From assembly GCA_001931875.2 (NCBI GenBank), contig MSJH02000842.1:62001-126000 (forward strand): a stretch of DNA of 64,000 nt, read 5' to 3'. The notes below the pieces were generated by a model. The model did no database searches and was not told the origin of the DNA. It saw nothing but the letters and a program-made list of their open reading frames with translations. Each line of letters begins with the position of its first letter. Within the stretch, counting starts at the first letter, position 1. The stretch comes from Byssochlamys sp. IMV 00236. Its lineage: Eukaryota > Ascomycota > Eurotiomycetes > Eurotiales > Thermoascaceae. This document shows positions 12,781 to 24,440 of this stretch, piece by piece. Made by a program: the position numbers and the translations under genes.

Positions 12781-15700
12781 ACAGTAAATAATAATATAAA
12801 ACTTAAGTAAAAAAATTAGCAAATAAATAATAGTAAAGATAATATAAACTAGATATTACTTAGATTAATATATATAGTTATAATTCTAGCATTCTTCTTT
12901 TAAAAATATTAGCTTAAAAGAGGGAAAAATAGAAGGCTAGCAATAAAGCAAGCTTAATATTAGATAAGGGTTTAGCTTAAGATAAAAAAAAACAGATAAA
13001 TAAAAGATAAGGATATCTAAATTTTTTTAGAAGAGAAGGGACTTAAAAATAGATAAAATAAAAGAGTATATACAATATTATTAGAAAAATAAGGCTAGAC
13101 TCTTCTAATTACTAAAAAAGAAAGATATTAAATAAAGAATATAAAACAATAATAAAAAAATCTCACTTTATATTAAAAACCTTATTTCTTTACTTATAAA
13201 TATTATTTAAAAACTTAAGTCTAATTATTTATTCTATACCCTCTTTCTATATTAAATATTGCTAAACAAAAACTACTACATATTCCTACTAAACTAAAAT
13301 AAAAAAAAAATACTCTTTAAATTTAAAATATTATTCTATAGAAACAATTACTAAAGTTTAATATAAGTATTTATATAATTATAAGCAAGATCTATAATCT
13401 TATAAAGAAGGCAATTACTATAATAAAAGATAGACTAGAAAAGATTAAATTTATAGTAGAAATAGCAGTTATTATTATAAAGTTTTAAATTAAATAAGAT
13501 AAGGCTATAATAGATTATTATAAGTTTTTATTATAATAAAAGCTTCTAAAAAAAATATAAATAAAAGAAGAAAAAGTAATTAGAGAACTAAAAAAATTAG
13601 TAAAAAGAGTAAGAGAAAATAGGAACTATATAAATAAAGAGTATTTGTTAATAGTAATAGTATAGAGAAAGTAAATAGTTAGCTAATTAATAATATTAGC
13701 CAGGAAATCCTATTAAACCTTAATAATATTAAAAAAGATTATAAAATAAACTAAAGAATAGAGAGCAATAGCTATTTACTTAATATAAGCTTAAGTAAAC
13801 AGATTATTAAATATTGAAAAGCTTAGTATATAACTAAATAAAAGCCTACTATTAATAGATATAAAAAGGACAAAAAATTTATTAAAAAGAATAATAAACA
13901 GGAGTAAATAGTTTCTATTTAAAATAATAAAAGCAAAGCTTTAATTAATTAACATATAGATTGGGGAAGACTTCTTTTTAAAGGAGATTCTAGAATATAA
14001 AGTAGAAAAAACAATTAAAGACCTAAGAGAGAGTTTATTAATTAATCTTACTATTAGTAATAAGGAAAGTAATAAGATAAAAGAAAAAAAAAGGATAAAA
14101 AGAGAATAAAGAGCCCTAAGAAGCCTAAAGGTAAGAAAAAGATTAAAATATAAGAAAAAGGGAAATAGGCTAAGGAAAGTTATAGATATAGGACTAAAAT
14201 AATAAAATTATTTAAAAGAGCTCTCCTTAATTAGGAAGATAAAGAAGTTATAAATAGCTTTTAATAAAGAGGAACCAAAATTAATAAATTCTATTATAAA
14301 TATATTAATAAGATTTAAGTAATATTAAGCATATATATATAATAAAAGAAAAATTATTAGAGAAAAGATTAAAAATACTTATTAAAAATAATAAAAATCT
14401 CTATAACTTAGTAATATATAATAAATATTAGAGGTAGTTAGTTCTAATATAGCTATTGTCTAGATTTATTTTTTAAGAACTATAATTATAGTAATAAAAA
14501 AATCATTAGAATAAAATTAAATTAGCGGCCAATTAATGTTAGAAAAAGATATAGAGGAGATATTATATTAATTAATATTAAAGAGGCTTTAGAAGATCTG
14601 TAACCTCTATATATGCCTTTTAATAGGTATAATAGGAGTAAAAAAAGAGATACCGGTCAGAAATACTCGAGAGATATTAAAGGCAATAAATAAGATAATA
14701 CTAATAATAGTAAGAAAATAGCTAAAGACTCTATTTAAAAGCATATATTACTTATTAAGTATATATTATTAGAAGAGTAGCCGCATTACTCTTCTAATAA
14801 TACTAAATCTAGATAAATACCTCTAGTAATTCAGTTTAAAGAACTAGAAGACAAAAAAAATTCTAGCTATACCTTACCTAATTTTATAAAAACTAAAGAA
14901 GCCGCTAATAATATAAAAATAAAGGAGCCCTCTATTAATATAAACCCTTAAAATAATAATAAATAAGTTAAAAAGCCTTTTAGTAAGATTAATAGTAGTA
15001 TAATTAAAGAGGCCACAGAATTTCTTATAGGGGGAAAAGAATATCTAATCTTTTACCTAAAGCTTACTATAGACTTCTATCTAAGACCTAAATATTTTAT
15101 TTAGTTATATCTATAAAAAAGATATATAGCGCTTAGATTAGCCTTTAATAAAAACCTTATATAATAGGAGCTTATAGGATAATTCTATTCTTCTATATTT
15201 TAAAATAAAGAAGGATTTAATTTATAATATCCTGCGCAGGAAATAAAGATTATACTATATTATAAGAAAAAAATAAATAATAAGGCTATAGAGGTAAAGA
15301 ATATATCCTAAAATATTTTATAGAAGATTATTAGATAAGATATAATATATTACCTTATTTAGCTGGCTTTTTTTAGAGAAAAAAAATTATTATTTATAAG
15401 TTTATTATAAAAGAGAGTATATAGAAGAAAATAAAAAAAATAAAATTATAATCCTAAGAGATATATAAAAATAAAGCCTTATATCTCTGCATAATAAAGC
15501 TATTATAGGAAAGCCTTTTAAAGGGAGTAATATTACTTTAAAATATAAATAGATATTAATATCTAATAACCAGAGAATAATAATATTAAAGGGGAGAAGC
15601 TCTAATATAGTCGCCATTTATTCCTTTAATTATAAAGAAGTTAGCGAGATATATAAAGACCAGGGAGAAAAAGGCCTGTTTAATCTTTTTATCTATAGGG

Positions 15701-15975
15701 TAACTGCTATTAGGAAGGCTCTTTTTAGGCAGGCTTTATAGGACTCCGCAGAGATATAGGTAAAGTTATATTTTATTCTTACTTAAGATAAATAATCTAT
15801 TAAACTTTTCTTGCAGGATTAATAATAATAGCTTATAAACCTAATAATCACTAGATATAAAATATATAAAATATTAGAACATTCTTATTTTAAGAGGAAC
15901 TTATAGTATAAATAGAAGGGGATTAAATAAATTATAGTATTAAAGAGAAGCAGATAAGGACATCTATATATAAAG
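12780..15975 (+). pseudogene. Extra long 3' reading frame of G2
   Basis: After the integrase about 3.2 kb remain before the 3' LTR, and this stretch reads in the same frame as the integrase. I checked large parts line by line: 12781-14880 and 15361-15970 show only TAA/TAG of the RIP type, with no recognised domain. The part near 13380-14060 is rich in Lys, Glu, Ile and Leu and looks helical. The part near 15601-15740 is well preserved and ends in an amphipathic Arg/Ala/Leu stretch. It could be an extra gene carried by G2, or a long C-terminal extension of pol. The family is not recognised. A purine-rich tract at 15972-15984, suited to plus-strand priming, follows it. Confidence 0.5.
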
Positions 15976-15987
15976 GAGGAGAAACTA

Positions 15988-16309
15988 TATAATAGGGAGA
16001 ATTAGTTAGGAGAATATAATTAGCTAAAACAGTCATATATTATTATTAGAAGAGGTAGTTTAAATATTTCTAATAAGGCAGTAAGAGGGAGAGACAGATA
16101 AATAAAAATAAAATAAGAAATTTCCCCCTTTTAACTATTATCTAGCATTAATTTAATATAAAAAAATAATTAATTTATTATATTATCTTGTTATTAGAGC
16201 TTCTCCTTTAGTTTTACTTTAAACTCCAAAGATAAGCGCTTCCCTCCCTCTTCTCTATATTCTCATACTTAAAGACTCTATACTGAGTCTTAATACCTTA
16301 TCCTACAAT
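15988..16309 (+). repeat. 3' LTR of G2
   Basis: This 322-bp LTR matches 6415-6736 over its full length. It is followed by the target duplication AATAG and then directly by G1-a sequence. Confidence 0.88.
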
Positions 16310-16732
16310 AATAGTATTAAGGGAAAGCTAATTTATTTAGATTTAAATTATTCTATAATAATAATTAATAAATTATTTCTTAAGTAAGTTATACTGCAAG
16401 TAAAAATCTATTATATACCTAAAATAAATATTAATAGGATAAGACCTATAATATATCTTATTAGCCTATATTTAGCTTATCTTAAATTATTTAGCTATTT
16501 ATTATTCTGAGCTAATAATGCTTTAGCTTAAAATTAAAGCCTATTTAGTTAATTATTTTAAAGCAAATCTTTTATTTAAAGTTAATATAATAAGTTACTA
16601 TAATATATTAATATACCTTATTACTTTAATCTATACTGCTATTAAAAATATCTATATTCTACTAAAGATTATTATAAAGCTAAATTATAGTTTACTATAA
16701 CTAGTTTATTTAATATATAGAATAATAGTGCT

Positions 16733-16930
16733 ATAATATAGTTTAGCCTATAGATATTTATAATTACCCTACTCTTGCAAATTATTTTATTATTATATTA
16801 AAGAATAAATATAGAATATTTGCTTAGTATATATATAGTAGTATATTTTATTCTTCTTTATTAATACAGCTTATTAAAGGTTTAATTAATAACTTTATAA
16901 TCTTTAGGGCTAAGAGAGTAAATCTTAGTA
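16733..16930 (-). repeat. Inverted duplication, left arm
   Basis: This 198-bp segment is the reverse complement of 17198-17395, at about 96% identity by eye. In the other G1 copies (46820-47110 in G1-c) this position holds different, normal pol sequence. The arm is therefore a rearrangement private to G1-a and not a family feature. Confidence 0.8.
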
Positions 16931-17197
16931 TAATCTAATTATAATATTATTAGCATAATTAATATAATTATTCTCTAATAAAGCTAAGAGACTAGTTATT
17001 TAGGGTAATAATCTAAGCATTAAAAGAAAACTTAATATTAGTATTATTATTTATAGGCCCCTAGATATTGCTAATAAGCTTAAGAAGGTAATTAAAGCTT
17101 ATAATATTTTGTTAAACTATATATTTACTAATATTCCTCTAGATTAATAAATAATAATCCTATTAAAGGAAGGTTAAGAATTAAATATTCTTAAGTA

Positions 17198-17395
17198 TAC
17201 TAAGATTTACTCTCTTAGCCCTAAAGATTATAAAGTTATTAATTAAACCTTTAATAAGCTGTATTAATAAAGAAGAATAAAATATACTACTATATATATA
17301 CTGAGCGAATATTCTATATTTATTATTTAATATAATAATAAAATAGTTTATAAGAGTAAGGTAATTATAAATATCTATAGGCTAAACTATATTAT
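17198..17395 (+). repeat. Inverted duplication, right arm (original locus)
   Basis: This is the G1 pol segment in its normal place, collinear with about 47320-47530 of G1-c. Together with 16733-16930 it can form a foldback with a 267-bp loop. Confidence 0.8.
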
Positions 17396-17597
17396 TAAAC
17401 TTAATGCTTATCCCCTTTTATTATTATAAGAGGATATTATTATATTTATAATAGGAAAATATATTATTTTAGTATTTAATGCAGTATCCTTCTAATATTA
17501 ATAGCATATCTAATATAACTATAGGAACCGCTTATTTATTATATTATATAGAGAATAGGAGATCTTTAATATTATTATTATAGGCTTTTATAATATA

Positions 17598-18034
17598 ATA
17601 TAATTCTCTACTAACTAGATTACCCGCCTAAGCGGATCAGTAGCATATAATATACAGAATAATGTCTTTTAAAACTAAGATTTCTTAACAACTATAAGTC
17701 TAGTGCATATAATACTTAATATATTGCTTTTTATAATAGTAAACTTTTATATACTAAGATTTTAGGCTCTAAAAATCGCTTATTATTCAAGTAATATAAA
17801 TTACTATTATAATTTTTATAATTATATTCTACCTAAGATATTTAGAGAATAGCAAGACTTAAGCAGATAAAATTAGACATATATAATCTTAATAATATAT
17901 ATTCTATATATATCTGTTCTAATAACCTTTAAATACTTAGTTATTGAGATATTTTAGTTTAAAAAAGGGCTATTTTATATATAATACGGCACTAATCTGC
18001 TTGGGCGGGTAATTTAATTAGTAGAGAATTATGT
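17598..18034. mobile_element. MITE-alpha copy 3
   Basis: This 437-bp copy lies in the RT region of G1-a, flanked by TA (17596-17597 and 18035-18036). G1-c near 47720 has the same flanks joined without the insert, so the empty site is available for comparison. The left end reads ATATAATTCTC and the right end GAATTATGT, both RIP-mutated forms of the family terminus. Confidence 0.87.
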
Positions 18035-18036
18035 TA

Positions 18037-18509
18037 TTAGCATATATTTAGTAATAAATAAATTACTACCTATATGCCTTTTATAAATTTATAAGAATAT
18101 ATATTAATAATGCTATAATTGCCTTTAATATAGTTAATAATTATTATATATACCTATATAAGGTCTTTAAGAAAATATAAGAACTTAATATTAGGCTTAA
18201 TCTTAAGAAGTCTTTTATAGGATTTTTTTATACAGCTATTAGATTACTATATTAATTTATTAAGAATAAATATTATTAATAAAAAGGTAAAGGCTATAAT
18301 TAATATTTTATTTCCTTTTATAGCCTAGGCCTTAGAGTTATATCTTAACTCAATAAGATAGTTTAAGCAATATATCTCTTAATATATTAAGATTATATAG
18401 CTATTATAAGATTAAAAAATAATATTCTTTAATAAAGCCTTTATAAAAGATAAGATATAGTAGACGTTTTATAAAGAATATAATTTTAGCTATATTTTTA
18501 TAAGCTAAG
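18037..18509 (+). pseudogene. pol: G1-a RT catalytic region (degenerate)
   Basis: This is the RT palm region of G1-a. The catalytic Tyr-Val-Asp-Asp box reads Tyr-Ile-Asn-Asn at 18100-18111, both Asp codons having become AAT. The block is collinear with 47723-48196 of G1-c. It ends abruptly at 18509, where the LTR of G1-d begins. The last five bases, CTAAG, are the likely target duplication. Its partner should lie right of the window. Confidence 0.8.
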
Positions 18510-18682
18510 TAATATAGATATAGAGCATATAATACTACCTTGGCGCTGCCTGCCAGCCGCCTGCTACCTTAATAAAGCATAGAGATGCGAGATGCAGAAG
18601 CCTTAGGCAATAACTTAGCTATATAATTACTTCCTTATATAGCTAATAGAAGGATAACTTCTTTATCCCCTATATTATATTA
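18510..18682 (+). repeat. 5' LTR of G1-d
   Basis: This is 173 bp, 12 bp longer than the other full-length plus-strand copies, because of small extra segments near 18550-18562 and 18580-18595. Its start (TAATATAG) and end are mutated forms of the family ends. Confidence 0.85.
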
Positions 18683-19401
18683 ATTTAGTAGTATATTAAG
18701 GTTATTTAGGGCCTAATTATTATTAGAAGTATCCTAAAAATTATTATAGTAATCTGCTATATTATTTAATTATTATTATCTTAAGCTAGCTCTTAACGCT
18801 AGCAGGTTATCTATAGTCTCTTTTCTATTATATATTAAGTTATCTGTTATTATTAGAAGTCTTTATATTACTTATTTTATATATTTCCTTTTATTAAAAT
18901 TTATCTTAATATTATTAAGTTCTGCTTCTGTTAGTCTTAATTTAATATCTTTTATTAAATTATTTATATTAAGCTATCTCCTTATATATTCTATATCTAG
19001 GGATACTATAGCTTAGCTAGGAATATTTATATTTAAAGCCCTACTTTTATTATTAGAATCCTATATTATATTATTAGTTTTATTATTTTTATTATTAGTT
19101 TTATTATTTTTATCTCTAGTATTATTATAATTTAGCTTTAATCTCCCTTATTAGGTATTTTATCTAAAAAAGCTAAGATTAAGCCTTTATAATAAGCTAG
19201 CCTTTAGAGGAGATAAATTAGAGTTAATATCTCTTTATATTATCTAGAGAGATATTAGAGCTTATATATAGTCTAATAACTTTTTAAATAATAACTTTTT
19301 AATTTAAGGATTAGCTTAACTATAAGACTATTAATCTTATTAATTTTATCTTATCCTATTACCTAGGATATAATTTCTTAAAGTATATTTTATTAGCCTA
19401 T
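18510..19401 (+). mobile_element. G1-d gypsy element, 5' portion
   Basis: G1-d begins inside the RT of G1-a. It comprises a 5' LTR and about 720 bp of gag, then is broken at 19402 by the LTR of G1-c. Its gag resumes after 61519. A short internal duplication near 19073-19120 repeats a 24-bp TTATTATTTTTATTATTAG-like unit. Confidence 0.85.
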
Positions 19402-19562
19402 TAACATAGACACAGGGCATATAATGCTACCTTAGTGCTGCCTGCTACCTTAGTGAGGCACAGAGGTTTAAGGTATAGAAGCCTTAAGCAATAACTTAGC
19501 TATATAGTTACTTCTTTATATAGCTAATAAAAGATAACTTCTTTATCCCCTATATTATATTA
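19402..19562 (+). repeat. 5' LTR of G1-c
   Basis: This 161-bp LTR begins TAACATAGACAC and pairs with 61358-61518. It shows the conserved stem-loop and the CCCC-rich end. It abuts G1-d gag directly on its left. Confidence 0.87.
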
Positions 19563-21728
19563 ATTTGGTAGTATATCTAGATTATCTAAAGCCTAATTAT
19601 TATTAAGAGTATTCTAAAAACTATTATAGTAATCTGCTGTACTATTTTTATTATCTTAAGCTAGCTCTTAATACTAGCGGGTTATCTATAGTCTCTTTCC
19701 CTATTATATATTTAGTTATCTATTATTATTAGAAGTCTTTATATTACTTATTTTATATATCCCCTTTTATTAAGATTTATCTTAATATTATTAAGTTCTG
19801 CCTTTATTAGTCCTAATTTAATATCTTTTATTAAATTATCTATATTAAGCTATCTTCTTATATATCTTACGCCTAGGGATACTATAAGTTAGCTATAAAT
19901 ATTTATATCTAAAGCCCTACTTTTTTATTAGAATCCTGTATTATATTATTAGTTTTATTATTTTTATCTCTAGTATTATTATAATTTAGCTTTAATCTTC
20001 CCTATTAGATATTTTGCTTAAAAAAGCTAAGGTTAAGCCTTTATAATAAGCTAGCCTTTAGAGGAGATAGATTAGAGCTAATATCTCCCTATATTATTTA
20101 AAGAGATATTAGAGCTTATATATAGTCTAGCAGTATTTTAAATAGTAATTTCCTAATTTAAGGATTAGTTTAACTATAAAATTATTAATCTTATTAATTT
20201 TATCTTATTCTATTACCTAGGATATAACTTCTTAAAGTATATTTTATTAGTCTATATTAAAATATTTTAGATTAAGCTATAGATATCTCCTCCTTAAATA
20301 AGATAATTTATATTTTTTATATTATAGGCAATAGATTAATTTTAACACTCTATAATATTATTAAAGACTTTCTTAAATTTGCCTTAATATTAATAAAATA
20401 TTTTACTTTTTAGAAATAGCAGACTAATATAATAGACCTAGCTAATTTTATAACAGACTTTATATAACTGCTAGATAGACTATATTCTATATATTTTTAT
20501 AATATCTCTATAGCTCTATTATAAGATAAATACTAATAAAAGTAATTTATGTTATAAATTCTAGTTATTTTATCTCCTTACTTAGCCTTATTTAATTTAG
20601 TCCTTAGATTTTAGAATTCTATTTTCTAAAGCTAAAAAGCTAGATATTAAAAGATCTTATTATTTAACCTACTATATTCTTTCTTAAATCTACTACTATA
20701 TTATTTAGGTAAAGCCTTAATATAGCTAATAGTAAATATTAATAATATAATAAATATTATTAACCTAGCTATACCTTTAATATTACTAGCTATTAACTCT
20801 AATATTATATTAATAGAGATATTTTAGCAGATAATAGAATCTAATTAGCAGATAATAGAAAATATAAAGGCTATATTAGACTAAAATTACTAAATAATAG
20901 AATATCTTATAAGTTGGAATAATATAGCTTAAAATAATAGCTAATCTAGCTATTAATAATAGTAATACTAACAGTAATAGTATTAATAATAATAAGATTA
21001 ATAATAGTAATTAGTTTAAAACTAAACTCTTAGCTATAATCTTTTAGTAAACCTAAATACTAGATTTATCCTAGGGATATTAATAAGCGCTATAATTAAT
21101 AATATGCTATAGAAGTAAATAAAGCTAAGATATTTTTATCTTAACTTAAATAATAAGGATTATATTAGGATAGGTCCTATTATAATAGTAGGAAGCTATA
21201 CTTATTATAGAGATATCTATATTTTTATTAATTAGATCTATAATTTAGCTATAATAAAAGGAGAACCTGTTATATAAAGCTATATCTAAATATTATTATA
21301 TGACTTAGCCTTATAATAATATATAGCTAAGCTGTTTAACTATAATTATAAGATATTATATATCTATTCTATTAAGATAGGTTAGATTTTATAGCTAATA
21401 AAATATTTTAAGATTAATACTATAGCTATTATAAAATAGCTTAAGTCCTTATATTATATTATATATGATATTATAGCTGGCTAGACTTTTTAAGGGTTTA
21501 TTTAGTAAATATTATATTTATTACATGCTATAAGAATAAGGGAAATATATAATTAACTGTTAGCCGTATAGAATAAGTTTTCTCTATTTTTTAAGTATAA
21601 TATATAAGCGCTATAGGAGAATATTATAATATCCGAATTTATTAAAATAGTTAAAAAAGCCTATATAGTATAATAAGAGTAAATAAATAAGAATTAATAT
21701 TATTATTAGTAATATAACTATAATAATA
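19563..21728 (+). pseudogene. gag: G1-c gag (degenerate)
   Basis: This gag remnant is not interrupted by a MITE and serves as the reference for the others. Near 20910-20940 a codon is still TGG in the repeat that reads Ser-Trp-Asn-Asn-Ile-Ala, showing that the TAA codons of the other copies were Trp. Asn/Ser-rich low-complexity sequence follows at 20950-21010. A possible zinc-knuckle remnant lies near 21170-21215 (Tyr-rich, Cys lost). The frame is full of stops. Confidence 0.65.
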
Positions 21729-22285
21729 CAAGAACTTAGGCTATATTACGCGTGTCTCGTCCTTAAATCTGATTATTTAAGCTATTATAGTAGTTACATT
21801 CAGATTGCTAATATATATAGATTATAAGGCATAAGTTATTAAAAGACAGCTTTAATAGTTAATTAGAATTAACTAAATAATTATTACTGCCTATAGTCGC
21901 ATTATTATAGATATTATAAAAATAATAGAAAAGAGCTATTTATAATACCTTTTTTATATTATACCCCTAGATAAGACAGCTTTTATACTAGGCTATATAT
22001 AATAATCTTAGCTATAGACAGCGGCCTTATTCTTTACTGTATATCTTCTAATTATTAATAATATTATTACTATATTATTATTATATTATTATTACTATTA
22101 TCTTTATCTATCTTAAAATTAGACCTATTCTGATATAGATATAGGTTCCTCCTTAGATCTTTTAGGCTTCTTAGGCTTTAGTATAGATATAGATTAGGCC
22201 TTTAATTTATCTTTAGCTTAAATAAACTTTAAATAAGATATTAACTTAAAATAAAATAATATCTTAGACTTATCTTTAGGATTAT
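21729..22285 (-). other. Putative Helitron 3' terminal segment
   Basis: This 557-bp stretch lies between G1-c gag and the G1-b LTR. It holds no recognisable frame. Its left end (21729-21780) is less AT-rich and keeps several CG dinucleotides (ACGCGTGTCTCGTCC). It continues, across the G1-b insertion, with 33512 onward. The target duplication ATTAT at 22281-22285 belongs to G1-b. Confidence 0.45.
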
Positions 22286-22449
22286 TGTTACAGTGTGGGG
22301 GATAAAGAAGTTATCCTTCTATTAGCTATATAGAGAAGTGACTATATAGCTAATCATTGCCTGAGGCTTCTATACCTTATATCTTTATGCCCTATTAAGA
22401 TAGCAGGCAGGCGATGCTAAGATAGTATTATATACCCGTGTTTATATTA
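22286..22449 (-). repeat. 3' LTR of G1-b
   Basis: This 164-bp LTR reads TGTTACAGTGTGGGGG from its left edge on the plus strand. It retains more CG and TG than its partner at 33343. Just to its right (22452-22462) lies the reverse complement of a purine-rich tract (AGAGAGGGC), the probable polypurine tract. Confidence 0.88.
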
Positions 22450-24440
22450 GTATGCCCTCTCTAAGAAAAATATTATTATCCTTAATAATAAAGTATAGAA
22501 ATATATATATAGATATAGTATAAGATATAATTAGATATTTTTATAGTTTATCTCCTCCTATGTCTGGTTTGTGGGAACTAATATTATTTATAGAATTGCC
22601 TGCGCTTCTATAGTTCAGCTAGTAATTTAAGATATTAGTTATACTCTTAGATAAATTCTTAAGTATTAGCTAAGTCCTTAAAATAATATTATATATTATA
22701 ATAAATACTGTATCCCTTCTAATAGACTAGATATTTAATAATAGTCTTACCTTAGACTTGCCAGATATAATAATTAAATAGTGTCTTAATCTTATAATAA
22801 CTAATATTAATATTATCTATATTAATATATAATAGCAGAATATTATTGGAGGGTATAAGATATTTAAAGGGATTATTTAATATTATAATATTTCTAATAA
22901 GCTAGGATATCTAGCTAATATATAAGATATCTAATCCTGCGCTTAACTATAAGTAGTTTTATATACTATATTAATAACTTCTTGCTGAGGATAGCTATAT
23001 TAGGGATATTATATTTATAATATAACCTTAGCAAGACCTTATTATTAAGGATAAAATAGATTAGCCGGTAATTCTTATTATATATATGTTTAGCATCTAT
23101 AATAGCTAAATAAAGTGCTTTATATATATTAAGTTATAAGGTAAAGTCTTAGATTTCCTTATTATAGAGATTTGTAGTATTACCTAGTCTAATATTATAT
23201 ATTAAATTATATAGGGATTTTATTATAATAAATAATAGGCTAGAATTTAATATTAGTTATATTAATAGCAGAACCTTAGGTTAAGCTATAATATCTTTTA
23301 GAATAGCTAGGTAGTATTACAAGATAATCTCAGCTATCTAATTAGTTTATTTTAATTATCTATTAGTCTGTGGGTAATATACTATTAAATAGAGCAATTT
23401 AGTATCAAGATACTTAAATAGGCCTTTTTATAAATCTAATAGAAACTTTAAATTATAATCTAATAGGATTATTAATAGGATACTCTAATTACTAATCTGG
23501 AGTTATTTAAGTAATGCTAATGCCTAGTCTTTAGCTGTCTATATATCTTATCCTAGTATAAATATAACTTACTTCATAAATTTGTAAGTAATAGTTAAGA
23601 TTTAGTTATATAGCCCTATATCTAGCAATCCTATAATAAAGTCTATAATAATTATATAAAAAGGGATATTTAATATAAGAATAGGCTAATAGCTGCTGTA
23701 AGGTATATAATAATATATTTAATTTATTTGGTATAAATAGCAATGCTTAATATATATTTTAACTTGCTTTATAAATCTATAAATTATAAAGTTATAAATA
23801 TTAGTAATTATTTAGTGATACCTAGAGTATCCTATGCTATTATAAGCTATTTTAAGAATATTCTTAAGGACTAATTATAGTACACAGAGATATTATATAT
23901 TATTAGTATTAATTATATAAAGGAGTTTATTGCGAATTATAAAAAAAAGATATATAAAGTTTATATTATCTTATAGTATAGTGAGGATTTTAGATTAATA
24001 AAGATTAGTTTTATAGCTATCTTTTAATTAGGTCTTAAACTTCTTTAATAACTTAATAAAAGTTATATTATATTATAGCTCGTCCTTAGTATTATTAATA
24101 TATATAGTCCTGAGAAATATAGTAGCTAAATAATATTTAATATCTTCTAATATAGGGGTATTTAGCTTAATAGAGAGTAATTTAAGATATAACAGCATAT
24201 CTATAATAATATTATTATATCCTGGCTTATATGTAAATATAAGGTTAAATCTCTATATATATTGCAATACTAAGATAAGGTATAGGTTAGTCTAATTTGT
24301 AGATATTAATTAGAGAGATATTTATTTAGCAATTGTAATTATAATGCTATAATCTATAAAAATAATCGGCGGCTTCTAACAGGTTTTAATAATATAATAT
24401 ATCTTATATAGTGCCTATACTAAATACGCTATCTCTATTT
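22450..24440 (-). pseudogene. pol: G1-b integrase region (degenerate)
   Basis: This is the 3' part of G1-b pol, collinear in reverse with 48470-49350 and 60205-61357 of G1-c. By position it should cover RNase H and integrase. I did not place the DDE residues individually. The uninterrupted sequence near 23570-23600 is the empty site for CopA copy 2 in G1-c. The frame is broken by RIP-type stops. Confidence 0.65.

Larger units (their letters stand above)
6415..16309 (+). mobile_element. G2 gypsy element, complete, nested in G1-a
   Basis: This is a 9,895-bp LTR retrotransposon with two 322-bp LTRs. The 5-bp target duplication AATAG is exact (6410-6414 and 16310-16314), and the G1-a sequence continues across it. 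The internal order is gag-like region, protease region, RT, RNase H and integrase, followed by about 3 kb of further coding-like sequence. The RT-RNase H-integrase order assigns it to Ty3/gypsy. The internal part is much longer than that of G1 because of the extra 3' region. All frames carry many TAA/TAG stops, so it is inactive. Confidence 0.9.
16315..17597 (+). mobile_element. G1-a, protease to RT portion
   Basis: G1-a resumes here right after G2. The sequence is collinear with 46410-47720 of G1-c, except that 16733-16930 is a reversed copy of 17198-17395 and replaces the expected G1 sequence. The RT N-terminal part is recognisable near 17390-17590, with degraded blocks typical of fungal gypsy RT upstream of the catalytic box. 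Confidence 0.8.
19402..21728 (+). mobile_element. G1-c gypsy element, 5' LTR and gag
   Basis: This is the first of three pieces of G1-c, which entered G1-d with target duplication CCTAT (19397-19401). The partner reads CTTAT at 61519-61523. The piece contains the 5' LTR and the whole gag, ending where the Helitron-bearing block was inserted. The remaining pieces are 45342-49350 and 60205-61518. The three sum to about 7.65 kb, which I take as close to the full length of G1. Confidence 0.87.

Noticed and set aside
15405..15617. A 70-codon open frame on the minus strand starting with ATG
   Set aside because: It lies antisense to the well-preserved end of the long 3' frame of G2, reads as a Leu/Ile/Phe-rich peptide typical of AT-rich chance frames, and has no matching context. 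It is a shadow, not a gene.
16315..18509. A separate truncated G1 copy right of G2
   Set aside because: The AATAG duplication and collinearity join it to 2762-6409 as one element interrupted by G2.
18510..21728. A tandem head-to-tail pair of truncated G1 elements
   Set aside because: The continuation of G1-d at 61524 and the shared CCTAT/CTTAT duplication show nesting instead of tandem arrangement.
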